DNA of 44,010 nucleotides, from assembly GCA_005884765.1 (NCBI GenBank), contig VAZV01000140.1:1-44010 (forward strand), given 5' to 3'. This DNA comes from Alphaproteobacteria bacterium (GTDB lineage: Bacteria; Pseudomonadota; Alphaproteobacteria; Rhizobiales; Xanthobacteraceae). Numbering within the stretch: position 1 is the first letter of the stretch; every line of letters begins with the position of its first letter. The notes beneath the pieces are model-generated. The model searched no databases and was not told the DNA's origin. It saw nothing but the letters and a program-made list of their open reading frames with translations. Below are positions 8,758-17,733 of the stretch, piece after piece. The position numbers were made by a program, and so were the translations under genes.

Positions 8758-11700
8758 ACGAGGGGATTTCAGCACCCTTCATTCGCTACCCTATCGGCAC
8801 ATCGCTGATGATGGCCGGCATCCTCTTCGTCGGCCTCGTCGCCTATCCGCTGCTTCCGGTCGCGCCGTTGCCGCAGGTCGACTTCCCGACCATCCAGATC
8901 ACCGCGACGTTGCCCGGCGCGAGCCCTGAAACCATGGCGTCCTCGGTGGCCCAGCCGCTGGAGCGACAGTTCGCGCAGATTCCTGGCATCGCCCAGATGA
9001 CGTCGACCAGTTATCTGGGCACGGCCGCGGTCACGATCCAGTTCGACCTCAACCGCAGCATTGACGGTGCCGCCAATGACGTGCAAGGCGCGATCAACGC
9101 GGCCAGCGGCCAGTTGCCCAAAAACCTCCCCTCGCCGCCGACCTACCGCAAGGTCAATCCGGCCGACTCGCCGATCCTGTTACTGTCGGCAACCTCCGAC
9201 GCGTTGCCGCTGACCACGGTGAGCGACGCCGTCGACGCCCAGCTCGCGCAGCAGATCAGCCAGATCTCTGGCGTGGCGCAGGTGATCATCGGCGGTCAGC
9301 AGAAACCGTCGATCCGCGTCCAGGTCGATCCGGCCAAGCTGGTGGCCAAGGGGCTATCGCTGGAAGACGTGCGCAACCAGATCGCGATCACCACGGTCGA
9401 CAGTCCGAAGGGCAATGTCGACGGCGATAAGCGGGCGTACACGATCTACGCCAACGACCAGCTTCTGGAGTCCAAGGACTGGAACGACGTCATCATCGCC
9501 TACCGCAACGGCGGCCCGTTGCGAATCCGCGATATCGGCCAGGCGGTCACAGGACCGGAGGACGCCAAGCAGGCGGCCTGGGCCAACGGCAAGCGCGGCG
9601 TGTTCCTGGTGGTCTACAAGCAGCCCGGCGCCAACGTCATCGAAACCGTCGACAAAATCAAATCGCTGCTGCCTCGCCTAGTGGCCGCAATTCCGCCGGC
9701 GATCAAGATCGAACTCATCAGCGATCGCACCCAGACCATTCGCGCCGCCGTGGCGGACGTCCAGTTCACGTTGCTCTTGACCATTGCGCTCGTCGTCATG
9801 GTCATTTTCATCTTTCTGCGCAGTTTCTGGGCAACCGTCATTCCAACCGTGACCGTGCCGCTGGCGTTGCTCGGCGCGTGCGCACTGATGTGGGTGTTCG
9901 GTTATACCCTCGATAACCTCTCATTGATGGCTTTGACGATCGCCGTCGGCTTCGTCGTCGACGATGCCATCGTGATGCTCGAGAACATCACGCGTTATAT
10001 CGAGGAAGGCGAAAGGCCACTGGTCGCGGCGTTCAAGGGCGCCAGCGAAATCGGATTCACGATCGTATCGATCAGTGTGTCGCTGGTCGCGGTGCTGATC
10101 CCGCTACTGCTGATGGGCGGCATCATCGGACGGTTGTTCCGCGAATTCGCGGTAACGCTGGCGATGACCATCTTCGTGTCGATGGTGGTGTCGCTGACGC
10201 TGACGCCGATGATGGCATCCCGCTTCCTGCGTGCCCATGGCGAGACCAGGCACGGCAAATTCTATCAATGGAGCGAGCGCGCCTTTGACGGAATGCTGCA
10301 TGCCTATGAGCGCGGGCTTGATCGGGCGCTGCGCTGGAAACTGACGACGCTCCTGATCTTCTTCGCAACGCTCGGGCTATCGATCTATTTGTTCGTGGTC
10401 ATCCCCAAGGGGTTCTTCCCGCAGCAGGACAACGGCCTGATCACCGCCACCTCGGAGGCTTCGCAAGATATTTCCTTCGAGGCCATGAAGAGCCGGCAGG
10501 AGGCGCTCAGCAAGATCGTGATGGACGATCCTGACGTCGCCACCGTGGCGATGGCGATCGGCGGCACCGGCAGGGCCGGCAATAACGGGAACCTGTTCAT
10601 TACGCTGAAACCGCGCGACCAACGTACCGCAAGTGCCCAGCAGATCATTACCCGGCTGCGTCCGAAGCTTGAAAAGGTCGAGGGCGCCCGCCTTTACATG
10701 CAGGCGGCGCAGGACGTTCGGCTCGGCGGCCGGCCGACGCGAACGCAGTTCGAGTTCACGCTGCAGGATGCCAATCTCGCCGAGCTGAACGAATGGGCGC
10801 CGAAGATTCTATCGAAGATGCAGACCCTGCCCGAGCTGCGTGACGTCGCGACCGATCAGCAGGCCACCGGGACGACGCTGACGCTTAAGATCAACCGCGA
10901 TACCGCCTCGCGCTACGGCATCCAGCCGCAATTGATCGACGACACGCTTTACGACGCGTTCGGCCAGCGCCAGGTCACGCAGTATTTCACCCAGCTCAAC
11001 AGCTATCACGTCATCCTGGAGATCCTGCCCGAACTACAAGGCAAGCTCGACACGCTCGACAAGATTTACGTCAAATCGCCGACCACCGGCGATCAGGTGC
11101 CGCTCGCGACGTTTGCGACCTGGACCAGCGTGCCCGTGCGTCCGCTCTCGATCAGCCATCAGGGCCAATTCCCGGCGATCACCATCAGCTTCAACCTCGC
11201 GCAAGGAGTGGCGCTGGGCCAGGCCACCGATGCGGTCCAGCGATCGATGGCCGAGCTTGGCGCGCCCGCTACGCTGAACTCGAGCTTCCAAGGTACCGCG
11301 CAAGCCTTCCAGCAATCGCTCGGCACCGTGCCGCTGCTGATCCTGGCGGCGCTGGTCGTGGTGTATCTGATCCTCGGCATTCTCTACGAAAGCTACATTC
11401 ACCCGATCACCATTCTGTCCACGCTGCCTTCGGCCGGCGTCGGCGCGCTGGCGATCCTGATGGCGTTTGGTTACGACTTCAGCTTGATCGCCCTGATCGG
11501 CATCATCCTCCTGATCGGCATCGTGAAGAAGAACGGCATCATGATGGTCGACTTCGCGATCGCGGCCGAGCGCGAGCAGCAGATGTCGCCGGAGCAGTCG
11601 ATCCGCCAGGCGGCGCTGTTGCGTTTCCGCCCCATCATGATGACGACCATGGCGGCCATGCTCGGCGGGGTGCCGCTGATGCTGGGCACCGGCACGGGAT

Positions 11701-11900
11701 CGGAGATCCGCCAGCCGCTCGGTTATGCGATGGTCGGCGGCCTGATCGTCAGCCAGGCGCTCACGCTGTTCACGACGCCGGTGATCTATCTCTATCTCGA
11801 CAGGCTCTCCAACGCGTTCGCTGGCTGGGGCCGCTCGGGATCGGCCGAGGACGAAGACAACGCCTCCAGGCATGGTTCGGTCAAGGAGGCGGCCGAGTGA
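8754..11900 (+). CDS. RND multidrug efflux permease (HAE1/MdtB-MdtC type)
   Basis: This 1048-residue inner-membrane proton-drug antiporter of normal family length has twelve membrane segments in the usual 1+5+1+5 arrangement. The first is at about residues 12-32, and two large periplasmic porter/docking loops follow. TM4 carries the paired proton-relay aspartates in VGFVVDDAIVMLENI, and TM10 the lysine in GIILLIGIVKKNGIMMVDFAI. Other family signatures are FLRSFWATVIPTVTVPLALLGA and RFRPIMMTTMAAMLGGVPL. The C-terminus is hydrophilic and acidic (AEDEDNASRHGSVKEAAE). It is co-transcribed with the adaptor and there is no outer-membrane factor gene beside it, so it must share one encoded elsewhere. 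The substrate cannot be read from sequence. Confidence 0.95.
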   Translation: MNEGISAPFIRYPIGTSLMMAGILFVGLVAYPLLPVAPLPQVDFPTIQITATLPGASPETMASSVAQPLERQFAQIPGIAQMTSTSYLGTAAVTIQFDLNRSIDGAANDVQGAINAASGQLPKNLPSPPTYRKVNPADSPILLLSATSDALPLTTVSDAVDAQLAQQISQISGVAQVIIGGQQKPSIRVQVDPAKLVAKGLSLEDVRNQIAITTVDSPKGNVDGDKRAYTIYANDQLLESKDWNDVIIAYRNGGPLRIRDIGQAVTGPEDAKQAAWANGKRGVFLVVYKQPGANVIETVDKIKSLLPRLVAAIPPAIKIELISDRTQTIRAAVADVQFTLLLTIALVVMVIFIFLRSFWATVIPTVTVPLALLGACALMWVFGYTLDNLSLMALTIAVGFVVDDAIVMLENITRYIEEGERPLVAAFKGASEIGFTIVSISVSLVAVLIPLLLMGGIIGRLFREFAVTLAMTIFVSMVVSLTLTPMMASRFLRAHGETRHGKFYQWSERAFDGMLHAYERGLDRALRWKLTTLLIFFATLGLSIYLFVVIPKGFFPQQDNGLITATSEASQDISFEAMKSRQEALSKIVMDDPDVATVAMAIGGTGRAGNNGNLFITLKPRDQRTASAQQIITRLRPKLEKVEGARLYMQAAQDVRLGGRPTRTQFEFTLQDANLAELNEWAPKILSKMQTLPELRDVATDQQATGTTLTLKINRDTASRYGIQPQLIDDTLYDAFGQRQVTQYFTQLNSYHVILEILPELQGKLDTLDKIYVKSPTTGDQVPLATFATWTSVPVRPLSISHQGQFPAITISFNLAQGVALGQATDAVQRSMAELGAPATLNSSFQGTAQAFQQSLGTVPLLILAALVVVYLILGILYESYIHPITILSTLPSAGVGALAILMAFGYDFSLIALIGIILLIGIVKKNGIMMVDFAIAAEREQQMSPEQSIRQAALLRFRPIMMTTMAAMLGGVPLMLGTGTGSEIRQPLGYAMVGGLIVSQALTLFTTPVIYLYLDRLSNAFAGWGRSGSAEDEDNASRHGSVKEAAE

Positions 11901-11910
11901 CTTTAGCGCC

Positions 11911-12630
11911 TCACCCGGTACCGAGATAGGCCTTCTGCACCTGCGGATCTTCAGCGAGTGCGGCTGCCGTCCCGGACAGTACGCTCTTTCCAACTTGCAG
12001 CACGGTCGCGAAGTCCGAGACCTCCAGTGCAAGCTCGATCGATTGCTCGGCGAGCAGGATGGTGAGCCCTTCCCGGTGCAACCGGCCGAAGGTTTCGTAC
12101 ATCGATTCAACCACCGCCGGCGCCAGACCGAGCGATGGCTCGTCCAGCATCAAAAGCTTCGGGTCGCTCATCAGAGCCCGGCCGACCGCCAGCATTTGCC
12201 GTTCGCCGCCGGACATCGTGCCGGCGCGCTGGTTGCGCCGCTCCTTCAATATTGGGAAAATTTCGTAGACGCGTTCGAGCAGGCTCGCCGTGCGCGCCTT
12301 GTCGTGAAGCGGCGTCGCGCCGAGCCGCAAATTGTTCTCCACGCTTTGCTGCACGAACAGCCGCCAACCCTCCGGCGACAGCGCCAGGCCCTTGCGCACG
12401 ATCGCAAACGCGCTCTCGCCGCAGATCTCCTCGCCCCGAAACGCGATTGTGCCGGAATGCGCCGGGATCAGGCCGGCGACGGCGTTGAGAACAGTGGTCT
12501 TGCCGCCGCCATTGGAGCCGAGCAGCGCCACCACCCTGCCCTCGGGCACCTCAAACGAAACGTCGGATACCCCGATCAGGTCGCCGTAGCGCACCTCCAG
12601 ATGCTCGATCCGAAGCAGCGGCACGCTCAC
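11911..12630 (-). CDS. livF: Branched-chain amino acid-type ABC transporter ATPase LivF
   Basis: This 239-residue ATPase has Walker A GSNGGGKTT (about residues 36-44), Q-loop region, signature MSGGERQML and Walker B LLMLDEPSLGLAP, followed by the H-region LAEQS. In LivF the switch His is normally replaced by Gln in this position (LAEQSIELAL), which distinguishes it from LivG. It overlaps livG by 4 bases and is the last gene of the operon, converging on the RND permease gene with 10 bases between stops. The substrate of such Liv/urea/aromatic-type systems is set by the binding protein encoded first in the operon. Confidence 0.95.
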   Translation of the reverse strand: MSVPLLRIEHLEVRYGDLIGVSDVSFEVPEGRVVALLGSNGGGKTTVLNAVAGLIPAHSGTIAFRGEEICGESAFAIVRKGLALSPEGWRLFVQQSVENNLRLGATPLHDKARTASLLERVYEIFPILKERRNQRAGTMSGGERQMLAVGRALMSDPKLLMLDEPSLGLAPAVVESMYETFGRLHREGLTILLAEQSIELALEVSDFATVLQVGKSVLSGTAAALAEDPQVQKAYLGTG

Positions 12631-13397
12631 GTCACAGGTCCGCCCATCAGTTCGATCGGCGTGTGCCCCGCGGCAACTGCCTTGGCGGCGCGGGTGCCGA
12701 GATAGGCCGCGATCACGGCTGCATTAGTGGTGACTTCGCGCGGGCTGCCGCGAGCGATCTCCTTGCCCTGATGAAACACCATCACGCGGCTCGCCAGCGA
12801 CATGATGACTTCCATGATGTGCTCGACGATCACAAGCGTGATGCCGGAACGATGGATGTCGCGCACGAGGTCGATCGCGAGCTGGACCTCGCGCTGGGTC
12901 AGGCCGGCCATGGCCTCATCAAGCAGCAGAATCTTGGGCTCGGTCGCCAGCGCGCGGGCGATTTCGAGCCGCTTGCGCCCGGGTGTGCCGAGCGAACGCG
13001 CGGGCGCCTCCGCCAGCCTCGCCATGCCGACGCGTTGCAGCACCGCGCGGGCTTTTGCCTCGGCCTCAGAGCGATGCGGGGTGCGCAGAAAGGCCCCGAT
13101 CATCACGTTCTCCAACACCGACATGCCTTCAAAGGTCTGCGGCACCTGGAAGGTGCGCGCCAGCCCAAGCCCGGCCCGCGCCTCCGGCGAAAGCGTGGTG
13201 ATGTCCTGGCCTTCGAACAGCACTTGGCCCGACGTGGACGACAGGTCGCCGGTCAGGCAATTGAAAAAGGTGGATTTGCCGGCACCGTTTGGTCCGATCA
13301 GGCCGAGGATATCGCCCTGCTCCAGCGTCACGGAAGCGGCATCGACGGCCTTGAAGCTGCCGAAGGTCTTGGTGATGTCGCGCGCTTCAAGGAGCAT
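12627..13397 (-). CDS. livG: Branched-chain amino acid-type ABC transporter ATPase LivG
   Basis: This 256-residue ATPase starts at the ATG at 13397, which has a GGGAG ribosome site six bases upstream; an in-frame TTG at 13418 is less likely. Walker A GPNGAGKST, the ABC signature region LGTPGRKRLEIARALATEPK and Walker B ILLLDEAMAGL are clear, followed by VIVEHIMEVIM with the switch histidine. The signature motif is LGTPGRK rather than LSYGQQR, a divergence seen in LivG-like subunits of aromatic/amide systems. It overlaps livM by 11 bases and livF by 4 bases. Confidence 0.94.
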   Translation of the reverse strand: MLLEARDITKTFGSFKAVDAASVTLEQGDILGLIGPNGAGKSTFFNCLTGDLSSTSGQVLFEGQDITTLSPEARAGLGLARTFQVPQTFEGMSVLENVMIGAFLRTPHRSEAEAKARAVLQRVGMARLAEAPARSLGTPGRKRLEIARALATEPKILLLDEAMAGLTQREVQLAIDLVRDIHRSGITLVIVEHIMEVIMSLASRVMVFHQGKEIARGSPREVTTNAAVIAAYLGTRAAKAVAAGHTPIELMGGPVT

Positions 13398-14379
13398 GGC
13401 TTGCTCCCGCCGCGACAATAGTCTCTGGCGCCTTGCGGCGTTTTTCCAGGCGCCGGTTGATCAAGGCCAAAATGCCGCCCGGCTGAAACCGCGCGATCAG
13501 CACAATGATCGCGCCATACACCACGAAGGTCAGGCCGGCGCCTTTGCCGCCGAGCAAGCTGTTGGAGATTTCCTCCAGCGGCACCAGGATCGCAGCCCCC
13601 ACCAGCGGCCCGAACAACAGGCCGGCGCCGCCCAGCGCCGCCATGATCAGCATCTTCACCGAGATCAGAATGCCAAGCCCGGATTCCGGATCGACGAAGC
13701 CGAACATCATCGCATACAGCGCACCGGCGACGCTGGTCAGCCCCGCGCTCAGCATGTAGGCATAGAGCTTGGTGCGGCTTGCGGGAGCGCCGAGCGAGCG
13801 CGCCGCGCGTTCGGAATCCTTGATGGCGCGCAGATAAAAGCCGATCCGGCTATTAGTCATCCACCAGGTGATGCCGAGCGTGATGATCAGGATCGCCAGG
13901 AACAAATAGTAATAAGGCAGTGCCGATATGAAGGAGAGGTCGAAAATGTTCCGCGGTACGGTCGGGCCGCTCATGCCTACCGCCGCGCCGAGATAGTCGG
14001 TGTTGGTGACGATCAGCCGCGCCAGTTCGGCAACCGCGATGGTCGCCATGCTGAAATAATGGCCCGACAGCCGCAAGGTCGGCACCCCGACCACGGCCGC
14101 GATCACCACGCTGAACAGGATGCCGGCGGGAATCCCGACCATCGGCGACAATGCGAAATGCGTATAGGCGCCCATCGCGGCATAGGCGCCGCAGCCGAAG
14201 AACACGACGTGTCCAACCGAAACCTGGCCGGCATAGCCGCCGACGATATTCCAGGCCGAGGCCGCGATCGCATAAAGCAGCACCAGCGCGCCGAGCCTCT
14301 GCTGGAACGGCGTCGAGAACAGCAGCGGATAGGCGATCACGAGTGCCAGCGCCGCCGAGAGCCACGCGAGGCGCCGCAT
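13387..14379 (-). CDS. livM: Branched-chain amino acid-type ABC transporter permease LivM
   Basis: This is a permease of about 330 residues and 8-9 membrane helices (for example RLAWLSAALALVIAYPLLF at the N-terminus, VGHVVFFGCGAYAAMGAY, GIPAGILFSVVIAAVVGVP). The cytoplasmic coupling segment with the conserved ESERAA-like KDSERAARSLG is near residue 190. The PESGLGILISVKMLIMAALGGAG stretch is typical of LivM. The ATG at 14379 is chosen because it belongs to a TGATG overlap left by the ancestral end of livH (see findings); a GTG sits one codon upstream at 14382. Confidence 0.93.
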   Translation of the reverse strand: MRRLAWLSAALALVIAYPLLFSTPFQQRLGALVLLYAIAASAWNIVGGYAGQVSVGHVVFFGCGAYAAMGAYTHFALSPMVGIPAGILFSVVIAAVVGVPTLRLSGHYFSMATIAVAELARLIVTNTDYLGAAVGMSGPTVPRNIFDLSFISALPYYYLFLAILIITLGITWWMTNSRIGFYLRAIKDSERAARSLGAPASRTKLYAYMLSAGLTSVAGALYAMMFGFVDPESGLGILISVKMLIMAALGGAGLLFGPLVGAAILVPLEEISNSLLGGKGAGLTFVVYGAIIVLIARFQPGGILALINRRLEKRRKAPETIVAAGASHAP

Positions 14380-14385
14380 CACATC

Positions 14386-14428
14386 TTGCCCATCAGGACT
14401 TTGCCCATCAGGAATTCCCCATCAAGCC
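14386..14428 (-). repeat. Three 14-15-bp tandem repeats at the livH-livM junction
   Basis: On the coding strand the unit CTGATGGGCAAAGTC is present three times: TTGATGGGGAATTC (14 bases), CTGATGGGCAAAGTC, and CTGATGGGCAAGATG. Read in frame with the second and third units they encode LMGK-x repeated. The first unit is one base shorter, which puts a stop codon (TGA) at the start of the second. Copies two and three share a perfect 13-base core, TTGCCCATCAGGA, on the plus strand at 14386-14398 and 14401-14413. Confidence 0.8.
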
Positions 14429-15271
14429 TTGCGGCCTGAACCAGAGGAAGCCGAGGAATAGCGAATAGACCACGATGTCCTGGTAAATCGCGCCGATCAG
14501 ATATCCCGACAAGGATTCGATGACGCCGATCAGGAGGCCTGCGACCAATGCTCCCGGCACGCTGCCGAATCCGCCCAGCGACACCGTGACAAAGGCGACG
14601 ATCGCGAGCGTCTCGCCGACCGTCGGCACGATGTAGAAGAAGGTCGCGATCAACGCGCCGGCAAGGCCCGTCGCACCCGCCGCGATCGCCCAGGCGACCG
14701 CCTGCATGCTGTCGGGCCGGATGCCCATCAATTGCGCGGCGGTGGAATCCTCAGCCACTGCCAGCATCTTCGAGCCCAACGAGGTGCGCGTCAGCAGCAG
14801 GTGCAGGCCGAGCGTCACCACCAGCGCGACGGCGCCGGCGAGCAGGCGCGAGGCCTGGATGCGAATGCCGAACAGATCGAGCGTGCCGCCGACCAGGTTT
14901 TCCGGCAAGCTCAGAAAGTTGGCGCCGAACCACCAGAACACGGAGTAGCGCAAGAGCAGCGCTAGCCCGAAAGTGCCGAGGATCTGCGCCAGCATCGGCC
15001 CCTTCATGATGTCGCGGATCAGGCTGAAATAGACGACGACGCCCAGCGTGGCGAGCACCAGCATCGCCAGCGGCGCGCCGATCAGCGGCCCTGCGCCCAG
15101 CAGCGAATAGACGAGGTAGGCAACATACATGCCGAGCATGACGAAATCGCCATGCGCGAAATTGACGACGTTCATCATGCCCCAGACCAGCGTCAGCCCT
15201 GAGGAAAACAAGGCGTAAACCGCGCCCAGCAACAGGCCGCCGACAATCACTTGCACGATGACAAAAGACAT
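14408..15271 (-). CDS. livH: Branched-chain amino acid-type ABC transporter permease LivH, C-terminus shortened by a probable 1-base deletion
   Basis: This 287-residue permease has eight or so membrane helices. It opens with VIVQVIVGGLLLGAVYALFSSGLTLVWGMMNVVNFAHGD, the classic LivH start with the NFAHGDF motif, and contains the coupling segment AVAEDSTAAQLMGIRPD near residue 170 and the segment VTVSLGGFGSVPGALVAGLLIG near 240. It ends LWFRPQGLMGNS. Downstream, a 15-bp repeat shows that one base is missing and that the gene probably once read ten residues further, to a TGATG overlap with livM. The loss affects only the cytoplasmic tail, so the protein is likely functional. Confidence 0.93.
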   Translation of the reverse strand: MSFVIVQVIVGGLLLGAVYALFSSGLTLVWGMMNVVNFAHGDFVMLGMYVAYLVYSLLGAGPLIGAPLAMLVLATLGVVVYFSLIRDIMKGPMLAQILGTFGLALLLRYSVFWWFGANFLSLPENLVGGTLDLFGIRIQASRLLAGAVALVVTLGLHLLLTRTSLGSKMLAVAEDSTAAQLMGIRPDSMQAVAWAIAAGATGLAGALIATFFYIVPTVGETLAIVAFVTVSLGGFGSVPGALVAGLLIGVIESLSGYLIGAIYQDIVVYSLFLGFLWFRPQGLMGNS

Positions 15272-15347
15272 GAGGCCGCGTCGTTGCGATCAATGATCCC
15301 AGAGAAGAAAAAGGACCGGAACGATCAGCATCCCCGCCCTTGAACGA

Positions 15348-16601
15348 TTACCAGCCCTTATAGGGCACGATGGGCGCCTTGTCGGCGTTGGCCTTCGGCC
15401 AAACCGCGACATAATTTTCGCCGTCCTGCAGTTGGATGATGACGGCGGAGGCGAGGATGTTCTGGCCCTTGTCGTCGAACTTGACGCCCTTATAGCCCAT
15501 CATCAACTGCTCCGGCCTGAGATCGGTGGCCTTCAGTGCCGCCTGGATTTTCGCGGGATCGCTCGAGCCAGCGCGATCGATCGCATCCACCAGCACGAAA
15601 AAACCCTGCATCTCGCGGCCTGCGGTATCGTCCATCTCGTCGCCGGTCTTCTCCTTGTACAGCTTGGCGATGATGGCGGTCGGCGAACCCGCAGGCCCAA
15701 TGCTCCAGGATGAGCGGTTGAAGACGCCTTGTGAGATCTTGCCGACCGACTTGATGAAGGACGGATCGGAATAACCGGAGTCGTCGGCGATGATCATCGG
15801 CGGCTTGTAGTCCTGCGCCTGCGAGGTCTTGGCAAACAGGATCGCATCCGAAGTGTAGGAAATCATGATCACGACGTCGGGCTTCTTCTCCTTGAGCTGT
15901 AGCACCTGGCTTTGCAGGTCGGTTGCGTTGGAGGGATAGGCGATGTCGAGCGCGATCGGCTGGCCTTTCCCCTTGAACCCGGTCGCAAGGGTGTTGGCGA
16001 CCGAAGTGCCATATTCGGTGTTGTCGTGGACCAGTGCGACGTTATCGGTCTTGGCGCCGGCCGCCTTCATGTCGGTCAGGAAATCGTGATAGACGTTGAC
16101 GAAGTCGGTCGCGATCGGCGTGGTGCGGAAGAACCATTTGAATCCGCGCTCGGTCAAATTCGCTGCGACCGACTCGCCGGTGAGGAAGGGAATGCCGTAT
16201 TTTTCGGCGATTGCGCTTGCGGTGAGTGTGATGCCGGACTGATAGGCGCCGGTGAGGGCCGCGACCTTCTCTTCGGTGATCAGGCGCAAGGCCTGGTTCT
16301 GTCCAGTTGCCGGGCTGCCCTGGTTGTCGGCGAACACCACTTCGACCTTGGCGCCGCCGAGCCCCGCCAGGCCGGCGTTCTTGGCGAGCGGGAAATTGCC
16401 GAGTTCGGGATGGGCGTTGTTGATGATATCCATCGCGACCTCGAGCGCGGCCTTGGCGTGGTTGCCGGCGCTGGCGGCGTTGCCGCTCAACGGAAACACC
16501 GCGCCGATCTTGACGGTCTTGTCCTGCGCGCAAGCCTGGCCTGCGAGGGCGACCGAGACCGCCGCGGCACACAGCAATCCGACGACATGATTGAATTTCA
16601 T
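15348..16601 (-). CDS. Periplasmic substrate-binding protein of the Liv-type ABC transporter
   Basis: This 417-residue type I periplasmic binding protein (LivK/Peripla_BP_6 family) has a clear signal peptide (VVGLLCAAAVSVALAGQACA, cleavage after ACA). The mature start, KTVKIGAVFPLSGNAASAG, is family-typical. Ligand-pocket regions include LTGAYQSGITLTASAIAEKYGIPFLTG and ALVHDNTEYGTS. A GGAGAGACAG ribosome site precedes the ATG. It is the first gene of the operon, with a 76-base gap before livH, so it is probably expressed more than the permease genes. The ligand is not obvious: it may be an amino acid, an amide or an aromatic acid. The nearby aromatic cluster makes the last plausible but unproven. 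Confidence 0.93.
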   Translation of the reverse strand: MKFNHVVGLLCAAAVSVALAGQACAQDKTVKIGAVFPLSGNAASAGNHAKAALEVAMDIINNAHPELGNFPLAKNAGLAGLGGAKVEVVFADNQGSPATGQNQALRLITEEKVAALTGAYQSGITLTASAIAEKYGIPFLTGESVAANLTERGFKWFFRTTPIATDFVNVYHDFLTDMKAAGAKTDNVALVHDNTEYGTSVANTLATGFKGKGQPIALDIAYPSNATDLQSQVLQLKEKKPDVVIMISYTSDAILFAKTSQAQDYKPPMIIADDSGYSDPSFIKSVGKISQGVFNRSSWSIGPAGSPTAIIAKLYKEKTGDEMDDTAGREMQGFFVLVDAIDRAGSSDPAKIQAALKATDLRPEQLMMGYKGVKFDDKGQNILASAVIIQLQDGENYVAVWPKANADKAPIVPYKGW

Positions 16602-17029
16602 CTGTCTCTCCGAAACGATCCACCCGATTGCGAGGCTTTTTGATGCCGGGACGCGTACGGCCCTGCCGGCCCGCTCCCTTTAATATTGGCTTTCAAGCAT
16701 TGCATGGCGGATTGGCAGGGGCAAGTTGGGGAGTCCGCCGCGGCGCGAAGTCAATGCTATACAGCTTGTCGATGGGCACCGGTGCTCGAATGCTGTTCGC
16801 ATTCTCCTGCGCGCAGCAGGCCGAGTTCACGCCGCTTCAAATTCGCAACCACTACGCTTCCAGCCGATACCGACCGGCGGCCTCAAAACCGCCTCGCCAC
16901 GCGCTTGCCAAGGCCGGCACCGAGCAGGTAGAACGGCGCAACGCTTGGCGAAGCGCGACGTTTCCTGACCGCTTCGCAGACCACCGCCGGACAATTCGGC
17001 AAGTACTTGAATTAGTTCGGAAAATCCAT
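16602..17029. other. 428-bp intergenic region with no recognised gene
   Basis: This gap lies between the liv operon start and tRNA-Gln. The open frames crossing it have proline- and arginine-rich composition with no start signals, and I see no conserved protein. The 30 bases next to 16601 hold the ribosome site of the binding protein gene; its promoter should lie farther right. I find no clear -35/-10 pair, terminator or long repeat. Confidence 0.5.
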
Positions 17030-17103
17030 TGGGGAATGGTGTAACGGTAGCACAACAGACTCTGACTCTGTTTGTCTAGGTTCGAATCCTAGTTCCCCAG
17101 CCA
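17030..17103 (+). tRNA. tRNA-Gln (anticodon CTG)
   Basis: A complete cloverleaf is visible. The acceptor stem TGGGGAA pairs with TTCCCCA (17093-17099), followed by discriminator G and an encoded CCA (17101-17103). The anticodon stem ACAGA/TCTGT encloses the loop CTCTGAC, giving anticodon CTG, which reads CAG (glutamine). The T arm CTAGG-TTCGAAT-CCTAG is perfect. The D arm is GTGTAACGGTAGCAC. Length is 74 with CCA. The 3' end overlaps, on the opposite strand, the end of the methyltransferase gene. Confidence 0.96.
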
Positions 17104-17733
17104 TTCACCCTGCCTTTCGCCCCTCAAGACGTAACAGCGCTGGAAGACCAAACGCTCCGGGCATAACCGGACAGCGATGTCTGAGAGCTTGGCGGCGCGG
17201 ACCGCCAGCTTGCCTCCCAAGCCCTCCCAAAAAACGCTGACGTTGCGACTATCGATGATTGTCAGTCCATGGCGCTGGAACGCCTCCAGCAGTCCCTCAT
17301 GCGTGAAGTATTCGCGGCCGATGATTGGCGCGGACATGATGAAGGTGCCTCTGTGCTGACGCGAGAGCTTGCGGAAGAACGCTTCCTGCTCCTCAGGCGA
17401 CAGATAGTAGAGGCATTCAAGCGCGGTTATCACGTCGTACCCCTCGAAGCTCACGTCAGGCGACATGAAGTCGATCGCCGCGAAGCGCGCGTTGAGGAGC
17501 TTGGGAGTTCGCAGGATTGCGACTGGGCTGATATCGAGGGCTGTCACCCATGCAGCACCCTGGAAGACGGCCGCCGTCAGATGACCCTCGCCACAACCAA
17601 GGTCCAACACTGTCTTGCCTTCGACGTATGGAGCGATGATTCGGGCAAGTTTCTTATCGCGTCTCGGCTCCTTGGCGACGCCCCATGGATCAGGCTTCGC
17701 ATAGACCCCGTCGAAGTCCGCAGCTGTCCTCAC
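17089..17733 (-). CDS. Class I SAM-dependent methyltransferase (NodS-like fold)
   Basis: This 214-residue soluble methyltransferase has motif I VLDLGCGEG at residues 42-50, the acidic residue at the end of strand 2 in VTALDISPVAI (about 64-74), motif II/III around YDVITALECLYYLSPEEQEAF, and a Rossmann C-terminal half. The N-terminal segment FDGVYAKPDPWGVAKEPRRDKKL (PDPW motif) is like NodS and related small-molecule N-/O-methyltransferases. The substrate is unknown. The stop codon lies within the tRNA-Gln gene (antisense), so the last few codons (QGEWLGN) are read from the tRNA 3' end. That suggests the gene arrived by, or was cut by, an event at the tRNA end. It is followed upstream by the C13 peptidase gene on the same strand. 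Confidence 0.88.
   Translation of the reverse strand: MRTAADFDGVYAKPDPWGVAKEPRRDKKLARIIAPYVEGKTVLDLGCGEGHLTAAVFQGAAWVTALDISPVAILRTPKLLNARFAAIDFMSPDVSFEGYDVITALECLYYLSPEEQEAFFRKLSRQHRGTFIMSAPIIGREYFTHEGLLEAFQRHGLTIIDSRNVSVFWEGLGGKLAVRAAKLSDIAVRLCPERLVFQRCYVLRGERQGEWLGN

Noticed and set aside
11034..12110. 358-codon minus-strand open frame across the end of the RND permease and livF
   Set aside because: Overlaps two recognised genes and reads as His/Arg/Asp-rich noise.
12802..14439. 545-codon plus-strand open frame opposite livG/livM
   Set aside because: Antisense to two clearly recognised genes; composition is the Arg/His/Asp-rich shadow type of GC-rich DNA, with no motif or start signal.
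16687..16705. Possible sigma-54 promoter (TTGGC ... TTGC) upstream of the liv operon
   Set aside because: The GG-to-GC spacing is 14, not 12, and it is on the plus strand, away from the operon.
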